From the NCBI GenBank assembly GCA_022953095.1, contig JALJCR010000001.1, positions 1,646,501 through 1,710,500 of the forward strand: a stretch of 64,000 nucleotides of DNA. Reading direction: 5' to 3'. Under the pieces are notes generated by a model that was given only the letters and a program-made list of their open reading frames with translations, had not been told where the DNA came from and did no database searches. A program made the translations under genes and the position numbers. This DNA comes from Qipengyuania sp. ABI-127-1. Lineage in GTDB: Bacteria; Pseudomonadota; Alphaproteobacteria; Sphingomonadales; Sphingomonadaceae. Position 1 is the stretch's first letter. Each line of letters opens with the position of its first letter. Shown piece after piece: positions 57,100-64,000 of this stretch.

Positions 57100-59076
57100 A
57101 TGTCCGACGATCTGTTCGAAAACACGCCCACCTCCAGCGGCGATTACGATGCCTCCTCGATCGAGGTGCTGGAAGGCCTCGAACCGGTGCGCCGCCGCCC
57201 CGGCATGTATATCGGCGGGACGGACGATCGGGCATTGCATCACCTCGTCGCCGAAGTGCTCGACAATGCCATGGACGAGGCGGTTGCAGGCCATGCGACG
57301 CGCATCGAAATGCGGATCGAGGAAGGCAACCGAGTCATTATCGCCGACAACGGTCGAGGCATCCCGGTCGACGAGCATCCCAAATATCCGGGCAAGTCGA
57401 CGCTCGAAGTTATCCTCTCGACACTCCACTCGGGGGGAAAGTTCTCGGGCAAGGCCTACGCCACCAGTGGCGGCCTGCACGGCGTTGGTGTCTCGGTGGT
57501 CAATGCCCTGTCGAGCGATACGCGGGTCGAGGTGGCACGCGACAAGCAGCTCTATGCGCAGAGCTTCTCCAAGGGGCAGACGCTCGGCCCGATCGAACAG
57601 CTCGGCCCGACGCCCAACCGGCGCGGCACGACGGTCAGCTTCGTGCCCGACACCGAAATTTTCGGCGACCGCCAGTTCAACCCGAAGCGGCTGTTCAAGC
57701 TCGCGCGGTCCAAGGCCTATCTTTTTGCCGGGGTCGAGATCCGCTGGAAATGCGCGGACAGCCTTGTCAGCGAGGGCGTGCCTGCCGAGTCCGTGTTCAA
57801 GTTCCCCGGCGGCCTCGCGGATCACCTGGCCGAGCAAATCAACGGCCGCGAATGCGTAACCGCGCAGCCCTTTACCGGCAGTCAGGATTTCCCGGAAGAA
57901 GCGGGGCGCGTCGAATGGGCGATCGCCTGGCCGCTCTATTCGGACGGTTCCACGAGCTGGTACTGCAACACCGTGCCCACCCCCGATGGCGGGACGCACG
58001 AACAGGGCGTGCGCGCGGCGCTGACCAAGGGCCTGCGCGCCTTCGGCGACCTGACCGGGGTGAAGAAAGCCAAGGATCTGACCGCGGACGACATCATGGT
58101 CGGCGCCGAGGTGATGCTGAGTGTCTTCATCCGCGATCCGCAGTTCCAGAGCCAGACCAAGGACCGCCTGACTTCCCCGGAAGCTGCACGCCTGGTCGAG
58201 AATGCGGTGCGCGACCATTTCGACCATTTCCTCGCCGACAACATGGATCGCGGCAAGGCCCTGCTCGGCCAGGTCATGGAACGGATGGACGAGCGCCTGC
58301 GCCGCAAGCAGGAACGCGAGATCAAGCGCAAGACCGCGACCAATGCCAAGAAGCTGCGCCTGCCGGGCAAGCTCACCGATTGCTCGGGAGAAGGCGATGG
58401 CGAGACCGAGCTGTTCATCGTCGAAGGCGACTCAGCAGGCGGCAGCGCCAAGCAGGCGCGCAACCGGAAAACGCAGGCGATCCTGCCCATCCGCGGCAAG
58501 ATCCTCAACGTCGCCAGCGCATCCGCCGACAAGATCCGCGCGAACAGCGAAATCGCCGACCTGACACTCGCCATGGGCTGCGGCACACGCAAGGATTGCG
58601 ACCCGGAAAACCTGCGCTACGACCGCATCATCATCATGACCGATGCCGATGTCGACGGCGCGCATATCGCCACGCTGCTGATGACCTTCTTCTTCCAGGA
58701 AATGCCCGAAGTCGTTCGTGGCGGGCATCTCTATCTCGCCCAGCCCCCGCTCTATCGCCTGACCGCAGGCAAGGAGAGCCGCTATGCCCGCGACGACGCG
58801 CACCGCGCGGAGCTGGAAGAGACCGTGTTCAAGGGCAAGAAGGTCGATGTCGGCCGCTTCAAGGGTCTGGGCGAAATGAACCCCGCGCAATTGCGCGAGA
58901 CTACCATGAATCCCGACACGCGCAGCTTGATCCGTATCACCCTGCCAGCGGAATTCGAACAGCGCGCCATGGTCAAGGAACTGGTCGACCAGCTCATGGG
59001 CCGCAATCCGGAACATCGGTTCAACTTCATCCAGAACAATGCCGGTGACATGGACCGTGAGATGATCGACGCGTAA
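57100..59076 (+). CDS. parE: DNA topoisomerase IV subunit B
   Basis: A 658-residue type IIA topoisomerase subunit. The ATPase domain shows EVLDNAMDEAVAGHA and DNGRGIPVDEHPK, then the SGGLHGVGVSVVNALS loop. The Toprim domain has EGDSAGGSAKQARNR, and the C-terminal end FNFIQNNAGDMDREMIDA is ParE-like. It decatenates chromosomes with ParC. Length and end favour parE over gyrB (which is about 800 residues). Confidence 0.95.
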   Translation: MSDDLFENTPTSSGDYDASSIEVLEGLEPVRRRPGMYIGGTDDRALHHLVAEVLDNAMDEAVAGHATRIEMRIEEGNRVIIADNGRGIPVDEHPKYPGKSTLEVILSTLHSGGKFSGKAYATSGGLHGVGVSVVNALSSDTRVEVARDKQLYAQSFSKGQTLGPIEQLGPTPNRRGTTVSFVPDTEIFGDRQFNPKRLFKLARSKAYLFAGVEIRWKCADSLVSEGVPAESVFKFPGGLADHLAEQINGRECVTAQPFTGSQDFPEEAGRVEWAIAWPLYSDGSTSWYCNTVPTPDGGTHEQGVRAALTKGLRAFGDLTGVKKAKDLTADDIMVGAEVMLSVFIRDPQFQSQTKDRLTSPEAARLVENAVRDHFDHFLADNMDRGKALLGQVMERMDERLRRKQEREIKRKTATNAKKLRLPGKLTDCSGEGDGETELFIVEGDSAGGSAKQARNRKTQAILPIRGKILNVASASADKIRANSEIADLTLAMGCGTRKDCDPENLRYDRIIIMTDADVDGAHIATLLMTFFFQEMPEVVRGGHLYLAQPPLYRLTAGKESRYARDDAHRAELEETVFKGKKVDVGRFKGLGEMNPAQLRETTMNPDTRSLIRITLPAEFEQRAMVKELVDQLMGRNPEHRFNFIQNNAGDMDREMIDA

Positions 59077-59152
59077 CAAGTCTATTGAACAGGTTTGCTA
59101 CGCGGAGCATTTGTTCGATATGGTCTTCGCCGGCCAATAAAGGGGACGGATC

Positions 59153-60283
59153 ATGAACGGTCGACTTTCCCTAATCGCAATTGCCATGGCCGGGGCGCTG
59201 GGTTCTTGCGGGGTCCCTGCCCCGAGCCTTTCGCTACGAAGTGCCGATTGCGACGCTCAATTCTCCTCAGGCGATGTCGTGCGCAGTCCGGACGTCTTTT
59301 TCATGGCCAGCAGCATGGCGGATTGTCGCAAACCGGAACTGCGGTTCGCCCCCTTCCGGTCGAACGCGCTTTCTTACGGTTTCGTAACGCCGAGAGGGAG
59401 CAATGATGAGCCCTGGCAGACCCACGACGCCAAGCTCTTGCGCGAAGGCGACTGGGTCGAAACCCTGGTCGACCAGGTCAATTCGTTGGGAGAGCAGCAG
59501 GAGCTCCTGATATTCATCCACGGTTATCGGAACAATTTCCACGACGGACTACAACGTGCTGTCACCGTCAGAAATCTATATCCGTATACGGTCCCGACCG
59601 TTTCGATCGTTTGGCCGTCCCGAAAGCGGTATCTTGGCTACATCTACGACGCGTCAAGCATCGGATGGGCGCAGAGCCATATAGATCGCCTCCTCCGAAT
59701 GCTGGTTCACGAGGTAGACAACGTTACGCTGGTTGCGCACAGCATGGGTAGCCGTGCGCTGATCGGAGCGGTTGAGCGGTTGAACATGGAAGACGAAGCG
59801 GCGGCGGCCAGAATTCGAAAAATCATACTCGTTTCTCCCGATGTCGATCGCGACCGGGTATTGCGAAACGAAGGGTCAGTTGAAGCGCTGCTTCATGGAG
59901 GACGTTCCGTAACGATTTATTCCTCCCAGAAGGATTTCCCGCTTCGCACCTCCCGCCGTTTGCATGGATACAGCCGTTTGGGGAGTTCCGACTGCCGGTA
60001 TTCCGTGAACTACGAGGAACGGGACCGGGGGCGCTACGGCGAGTGTCATCTCGGGCCGAATTTGCCGGGTCTCAGCATCGTGGAAACATCGGGTGCCGCA
60101 TCGGGCGGCTTCAACCGGCATTCCGACGTGTTCGACACCTGTATCGGGCGCGCCGACCTCAAGGCCGTGCTCACGGATGAACCGACACCCTGGCGCGAGC
60201 GGGTAGAGCCGAGGGACGGGCGCACCGGCTATCGGCTGACGCAGGTGGCATACGATGCCGAGCGGGATGATTGCCCGCGCTAA
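59153..60283 (+). CDS. alpha/beta hydrolase lipoprotein (DUF900-like)
   Basis: A 376-residue protein. The signal peptide ends with a lipobox-like LGSC (Cys19). The hydrolase core shows an HGYRNNF oxyanion-region motif and the nucleophile elbow AHSMGSRAL (Ser about 198), and SPDVDRDRV near 230 carries a possible acid. It resembles DUF900 proteins. Start ATG 59153 follows AAGGGG at a good spacing. The gene is less GC-rich than parE and uses more A/T-ending codons. It overlaps the convergent OsmC fusion gene by 4 bases. Confidence 0.8.
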   Translation: MNGRLSLIAIAMAGALGSCGVPAPSLSLRSADCDAQFSSGDVVRSPDVFFMASSMADCRKPELRFAPFRSNALSYGFVTPRGSNDEPWQTHDAKLLREGDWVETLVDQVNSLGEQQELLIFIHGYRNNFHDGLQRAVTVRNLYPYTVPTVSIVWPSRKRYLGYIYDASSIGWAQSHIDRLLRMLVHEVDNVTLVAHSMGSRALIGAVERLNMEDEAAAARIRKIILVSPDVDRDRVLRNEGSVEALLHGGRSVTIYSSQKDFPLRTSRRLHGYSRLGSSDCRYSVNYEERDRGRYGECHLGPNLPGLSIVETSGAASGGFNRHSDVFDTCIGRADLKAVLTDEPTPWRERVEPRDGRTGYRLTQVAYDAERDDCPR

Positions 60284-61494
60284 CTTCGAGTATGCACGTG
60301 CAGGTCCCCTTCAAGCGTGCGGTGTACCGGGCATTTGTCGGCGATTTCGACGATCTTGCGACGCTGATCTTCGTCGAGCGCATCGCCATGTAGTTCGATT
60401 CGGCGATTCAGTGCCTGCATCTGTCTGCCTTCTTTCATGGCCTCGACGTGATCGCATTCATCCCGGTGATTGCGTTCATGCGTTACCTGCACCGTCACAC
60501 CCTCCAGCGGCCAGCCCTTCTTATCCGCATACATCTTCATCGTCATCGCCGTGCAGGTGCCCAGCGCGGCATTGAGCAGATCGTAAGGCGTCGGGCCGGA
60601 ATCGTCGCCGCCATAGCTCTTCGGCTCGTCGGCGATGAAGCGGTGTGTCCTGGTATGAACCTCGGTGCCGAATTTGCCGTGCCCGGTCTTTATCACCACG
60701 CCCTGATCCGGCATGGGCCAGTCTTCCCGCATCGGGATGTAGCGGCTCGCCCAGGCGGCAATCACGCTGGCGGCGAATTGGGCGTCAGCCTGCTCCAACA
60801 GAAGATGATCGGCCCCTTCCAGGCTGACGAAACTCTTGGGATGCTTCGCGGCGCCGAACAGGGCGCTCGCATTTTCAATACCCACCACGGCATCGGTGGG
60901 AGAATGGAGAAACAGCAAAGGGCACCTCACTCGACCGACTTCCTCCAGCAGGTCGATATTCTCGACCTTCTCCAGGAAATCGCGGCTGAGCGCGAAATCG
61001 CGGCCGCCAATGGTCACCTGGCCCTCCCCCTCGCGGCGGATAGCCTCGATATCGCCATCGATTCGCTGAAGGACATGCGGTACGTCGCTCGGCGCGCCGA
61101 TGGTCGCGATCGCCGCGACCTTGTCGAAACCGAGGTCGTTCGCCGCCGCGAGTACCGCTGCCCCGCCCAGACTGTGCCCCACCAGCAGAATAGGCTGCGC
61201 AAAGCGATCGAGCAGGGTTTCCGCCGCCGCGACCAAATCCGCGACGTCCGTCGCGAAACCGGCACGCCCGAAATCGCCTTCGCTGCCGCCCAGCCCGGTG
61301 AAATCGAACCGCAGGCAGGCAATGCCCTCATTCGCCAGCGCTCGCGCAACGCTCACGGCAGCCTTGCTCTGTTTGGTGCAAGTGAAGCAATGCGCGAACA
61401 GGGCCGCGCCGCGCACCAGGCCGGTGGGCAGTTCTATCGAACCTTCCAGAGCGTGTCCGGCATCGGTGGCGATGGTGATCTTTTCGGTCGGCAT
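60280..61494 (-). CDS. fused alpha/beta hydrolase-OsmC family protein
   Basis: A 404-residue protein of two domains. Residues 1 to about 255 form an alpha/beta hydrolase with Ser108 in VGHSLGGAAV. Residues from about 265 form an OsmC/Ohr-like peroxiredoxin with its two redox cysteines near residues 313 (GTCTAM) and 388 (DKCPVH). Such fusions are known; the hydrolase may clear organic esters while OsmC removes organic hydroperoxides. ATG 61494 is chosen because the family begins with MPTEKITIAT. Divergent from the MoxR gene. Confidence 0.88.
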   Translation of the reverse strand: MPTEKITIATDAGHALEGSIELPTGLVRGAALFAHCFTCTKQSKAAVSVARALANEGIACLRFDFTGLGGSEGDFGRAGFATDVADLVAAAETLLDRFAQPILLVGHSLGGAAVLAAANDLGFDKVAAIATIGAPSDVPHVLQRIDGDIEAIRREGEGQVTIGGRDFALSRDFLEKVENIDLLEEVGRVRCPLLFLHSPTDAVVGIENASALFGAAKHPKSFVSLEGADHLLLEQADAQFAASVIAAWASRYIPMREDWPMPDQGVVIKTGHGKFGTEVHTRTHRFIADEPKSYGGDDSGPTPYDLLNAALGTCTAMTMKMYADKKGWPLEGVTVQVTHERNHRDECDHVEAMKEGRQMQALNRRIELHGDALDEDQRRKIVEIADKCPVHRTLEGDLHVHTRS

Positions 61495-61596
61495 AGTTTC
61501 TCCACATCCGTAGGTCGGGGCCATCCGGTTACAACGCCCCCTTGCGTGTCTCGTGCCCGGCCCCTAACGCTTACGTAAAGTTGCAAGGGAAAACCG

Positions 61597-62451
61597 ATGG
61601 CCGAACCGACCCGTTTCGAAGGTACGAAATCCTATATCGCCACAAACGACCTCAAGGTTGCGGTCAATGCCGCAGTCACGCTGCGCCGTCCGCTGTTGGT
61701 CAAGGGCGAGCCGGGTACGGGAAAGACAGTCCTCGCGCACGAGATCGCCAAGGCGATCGATGCACCGCTGATCGAGTGGAACGTCAAGTCCACCACCAAG
61801 GCCCAGCAGGGCCTTTACGAGTACGATGCGGTCGCTCGCCTGCGCGATGGCCAGCTGGGCGACGAGCGCGTTCATAACATTTCGAACTACATCAAGAAGG
61901 GCAAGCTTTGGGAAGCCTTCACCGCACCACAGCTTCCCGTTCTGCTGATCGACGAGATCGACAAGGCCGATATCGAATTTCCCAACGATCTGTTGCAGGA
62001 ACTCGATCGCATGAGCTTCGACGTCTACGAAACGCATGAACGCATCGAGGCGAAGGAGCGCCCGATCGTGGTGATCACTTCGAACAACGAAAAAGAACTG
62101 CCCGACGCCTTCCTGCGCCGCTGCTTCTTCCATTACATCAAATTCCCCGATACCGAGACGATGCGCGAGATCATCGAGGTCCACTTCCCCGGCATCCAAA
62201 AGAGCCTCGTCACCAAGGCGATGGAAATCTTCTACGAAATCCGCGATGTGCCAGGCCTCAAGAAGAAGCCCTCGACCAGCGAATTGCTCGACTGGCTCAA
62301 ACTGCTCCTCAACGAGGACATGCCGCTCGAGGTGCTGCAAGACGCGAACCCCAATGCCGCGATTCCGCCACTGCACGGCGCACTGCTCAAGAACGAGCAG
62401 GACGTGATGATGTTCGAACGTCTCGCCTTCATGGCGCGGCGGCAAAGCTGA
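61597..62451 (+). CDS. MoxR family AAA+ ATPase
   Basis: A 284-residue ATPase with Walker A GEPGTGKT at 37-44, Walker B LLIDEIDKAD near 118, and the sensor segment ITSNNEKELPDAFLRRCFFH. MoxR proteins act as chaperones for maturation of partner complexes and usually sit next to a VWA-domain (CoxE-like) gene. That partner is not present here: the next gene is a GFA protein with which it overlaps (TGATG). The client is therefore unknown. Confidence 0.9.
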   Translation: MAEPTRFEGTKSYIATNDLKVAVNAAVTLRRPLLVKGEPGTGKTVLAHEIAKAIDAPLIEWNVKSTTKAQQGLYEYDAVARLRDGQLGDERVHNISNYIKKGKLWEAFTAPQLPVLLIDEIDKADIEFPNDLLQELDRMSFDVYETHERIEAKERPIVVITSNNEKELPDAFLRRCFFHYIKFPDTETMREIIEVHFPGIQKSLVTKAMEIFYEIRDVPGLKKKPSTSELLDWLKLLLNEDMPLEVLQDANPNAAIPPLHGALLKNEQDVMMFERLAFMARRQS

Positions 62452-62900
62452 TGTCGCATCAAGGTGGCTGCCTTTGCGGCGCCGTTCGGTTCGAGATTGC
62501 CTCGGACCCGATCGGAGCACGGTACTGCTGGTGCCGCGACTGCCAGCGGATCGCGTCCGGAATGGCCACTGTGAATGTGTTGTTTCCGGCCGAAGCGGTC
62601 ACCTATTTGGGCGAAATGACGGCGATGCGCCGGGTCGCGGACAGCGGCAATACCGTTGAACGGGCTTTCTGCGCAAAATGCGGTTCGCAAATGTATAGCA
62701 AGACGGTCATCGGTCCCGAGCAACCGATGCGCGTGCGCGCCGGAACGCTGGATGATCCCGAAATCTGCCCGCCGAGCATGATCATCTGGGGATCGAGCGC
62801 GCCGAGCTGGGCGCCCTTCCCCGATGGCATGCCGGTGCTCGAGGCCGGTCCGGGATCGCCAGAGTGGCGCCGCCCGGATTCCCCTCAAGAGAAGCTGTAA
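62451..62900 (+). CDS. GFA-family (CENP-V/GFA domain) protein, copy 2
   Basis: A 149-residue protein with the zinc cysteine pattern: CLCG (Cys7, Cys9), YCWCRDC and [10 protein letters not shown]. It is only distantly similar to the GFA protein at 27807-28214. ATG 62451 overlaps the MoxR stop, so coupling is likely. The last 16 bases overlap the convergent transducer gene. Enzymatic role unproven. Confidence 0.87.
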   Translation: MSHQGGCLCGAVRFEIASDPIGARYCWCRDCQRIASGMATVNVLFPAEAVTYLGEMTAMRRVADSGNTVERAFCAKCGSQMYSKTVIGPEQPMRVRAGTLDDPEICPPSMIIWGSSAPSWAPFPDGMPVLEAGPGSPEWRRPDSPQEKL

Positions 62901-64000
62901 GCCAGCTCGAAATCGCCCCAACGGCGCCCGTTGACGATAAGCGGGACATAAACATTGCGCACTACGCGATAGGACTGGCCGTCATTTTCGTGACGATAGA
63001 CCGCCATCATATAGCTCGCATCGCTCTTTTTCGCCTTCTGATCTATGGGATTGAAGATGATGCGGCCGTTACGGCAATACTTGGTGTCGTGAGCCAGATC
63101 ACCGGTTGGCGCTTTTGAGTTCCGCGTGAGATGCGTCGGAAGATAACCGTTCACATCACTGCATACAGAACCGAGAATGTCGCCGCCCTCCGCGCCTGCC
63201 GCTGCGTCGAGCACGGGGCGCCAATGCTCGTTCGCCCATTCCATCAACCCGGTCCGGAAGCGTTGGGGGTTCGATCCTTCGATTGGGCGATAGTCCCGGT
63301 CGAAGAGCTGCTCGAGTGTCAGTTCGCCTTTGGCGATGGCTTCCTCGGCCATAACGATGATGTCCTGCGCATGGTCTTGCGCTTTCTCGACCATCGCGCT
63401 GTCTTGCGGCGAAAGGCCCGCCTTGACCAGCTTGTCGAACATTTCACTGGCGATCAGTTCAAGGCTTTCCATCCGGTCATGCGCATTCGCGAGGTTGTTC
63501 TCGTTTTCCTTGACCGAGCCATCGAAATTGCCGAGCACGTCCTGCACGCTGTGGACATGATCCGAGATCGTCGCGGTATTGCGTGCGATCTGGTCTTGCT
63601 GTCCATCGACTTCGAGCAGCAGCGCCGTAACACTGCGCATCGTATCCTCGATCGAACCGACCGAGTTCTTGGCCTGGCTGCTGGCGGCGGCACCGCTCTC
63701 GATTTTCTCGATCACCTGGCCGGCCTCTTTTCCGAGCATGTCGACCGTGCGGCCAATTTCTTCGGTCGCCTTGCGGGTTTCGCTGGCGAGCGACTTCACC
63801 TCGTTGGCGACGACCGCGAAGGTGCGCCCCTGCTCACCGGCGCGCATCGCCTCGATCGTGGCATTGAGCGCGAGGATATTGGTCGTCTCGGCGATTTGGT
63901 CGATTTCCTGGCTCGAACGGCGTACCTGATCCATCGCCGCAGCAAAGCCGGTGACATGCTCGGTCAGAGTCTCGACTAGGCTGAGCAGATTGCCGATCTC
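62885..64000 (-). CDS. methyl-accepting chemotaxis-type transducer, N-terminal part missing
   Basis: The frame is open to the window edge (371 visible residues, N-terminal part outside). The signalling domain is at the start of the visible part, with the tip region [20 protein letters not shown] and [20 protein letters not shown] further coiled coil follows, and about 170 residues at the C-terminal end ([15 protein letters not shown] to [11 protein letters not shown]) look like a sensor-type domain. Transducers usually carry the sensor before the signalling domain, so this C-terminal sensor is unusual. No membrane segment is seen in the visible part. Confidence 0.85.
   Translation of the reverse strand, partial: EIGNLLSLVETLTEHVTGFAAAMDQVRRSSQEIDQIAETTNILALNATIEAMRAGEQGRTFAVVANEVKSLASETRKATEEIGRTVDMLGKEAGQVIEKIESGAAASSQAKNSVGSIEDTMRSVTALLLEVDGQQDQIARNTATISDHVHSVQDVLGNFDGSVKENENNLANAHDRMESLELIASEMFDKLVKAGLSPQDSAMVEKAQDHAQDIIVMAEEAIAKGELTLEQLFDRDYRPIEGSNPQRFRTGLMEWANEHWRPVLDAAAGAEGGDILGSVCSDVNGYLPTHLTRNSKAPTGDLAHDTKYCRNGRIIFNPIDQKAKKSDASYMMAVYRHENDGQSYRVVRNVYVPLIVNGRRWGDFELAYSFS

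Noticed and set aside
56800..59048. Long frames opposite or out of phase with parE (475 codons minus, 432 codons plus)
   Set aside because: They follow the codon periodicity of parE and have low-complexity Arg-rich products.

Overview
The window is a GC-rich stretch of bacterial chromosome carrying almost only core genes. It most likely comes from an alphaproteobacterium of the order Sphingomonadales, probably an Erythrobacteraceae member. This rests on the block dusB-ntrB-ntrC-ntrY-ntrX-hfq-hflX, the fused ispDF gene, an Hfq with two Sm domains, an archaeal-type prolyl-tRNA synthetase, PhaR, and the order dnaK-dnaJ. Family assignment is by protein recognition only, with no database search. 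I saw no insertion sequence, prophage, CRISPR array or rRNA.

Layout. 1-2486: end of a RatA/Coq10-type gene, then a minus-strand operon ispDF, a small exported protein of unknown function, cinA. 2568-11801: plus-strand regulatory block (DusB, NtrB/NtrC, NtrY/NtrX, tandem-domain Hfq, HflX). 11798-20712: minus-strand chain of mostly overlapping genes (mltB, an RlpA-like SPOR lipoprotein, a D-Ala-D-Ala carboxypeptidase, tmk, holB, metG, tatD, an MBL-fold hydrolase, a 55-residue membrane protein), with mazG beyond a short gap. 20837-20926: tRNA-Ser(UGA), then a 60-codon gene. 21282-27224: minus-strand pyruvate dehydrogenase E2 and lipoamide dehydrogenase genes with a thioesterase, two unknowns and a KefB-like antiporter. 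One of the unknowns has clearly different composition. 27358-38124: usp, a GFA protein, rnr, proS between two copies of an inverted repeat, phaR, alr, an MFS transporter, an Fe-S scaffold-like protein, cvpA, radA. 38197-41132: a patatin-like protein convergent with a DUF6445-like oxygenase. 41170-48907: chaperone region dnaK-dnaJ and hrcA-grpE on the minus strand, with a copper chaperone, an HExxH protein and a DUF885 hydrolase between them. 48992-53026: rph, rdgB, hemW, xerC, with a CAP-domain gene on the other strand. 53023-59076: rsmI-yraN-gshB-dedA (minus), an LpoA-like lipoprotein and parE (plus). 59153-64000: a hydrolase lipoprotein, an alpha/beta hydrolase-OsmC fusion, a MoxR ATPase, a second GFA protein, and a chemotaxis-type transducer cut by the window edge.

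How the genes work together. The groups are nitrogen/redox signalling plus RNA-based regulation (Ntr and Hfq), cell-wall turnover (mltB, RlpA-like, DD-carboxypeptidase, alr, LpoA-like), the heat-shock chaperone machine (dnaK, dnaJ, grpE, hrcA) and central metabolism (E2, Lpd). No gap between genes exceeds about 180 bases. The gap at 21111-21281 holds nothing I can name. The most unusual things are small: palindromic repeats inside the E2 coding sequence, a long hairpin between dnaK and dnaJ, the paired repeats around proS, an atypical gene stitched into the E2 operon, two unlisted small proteins, and the duplicated Hfq. I did not find a convincing new multi-gene system.
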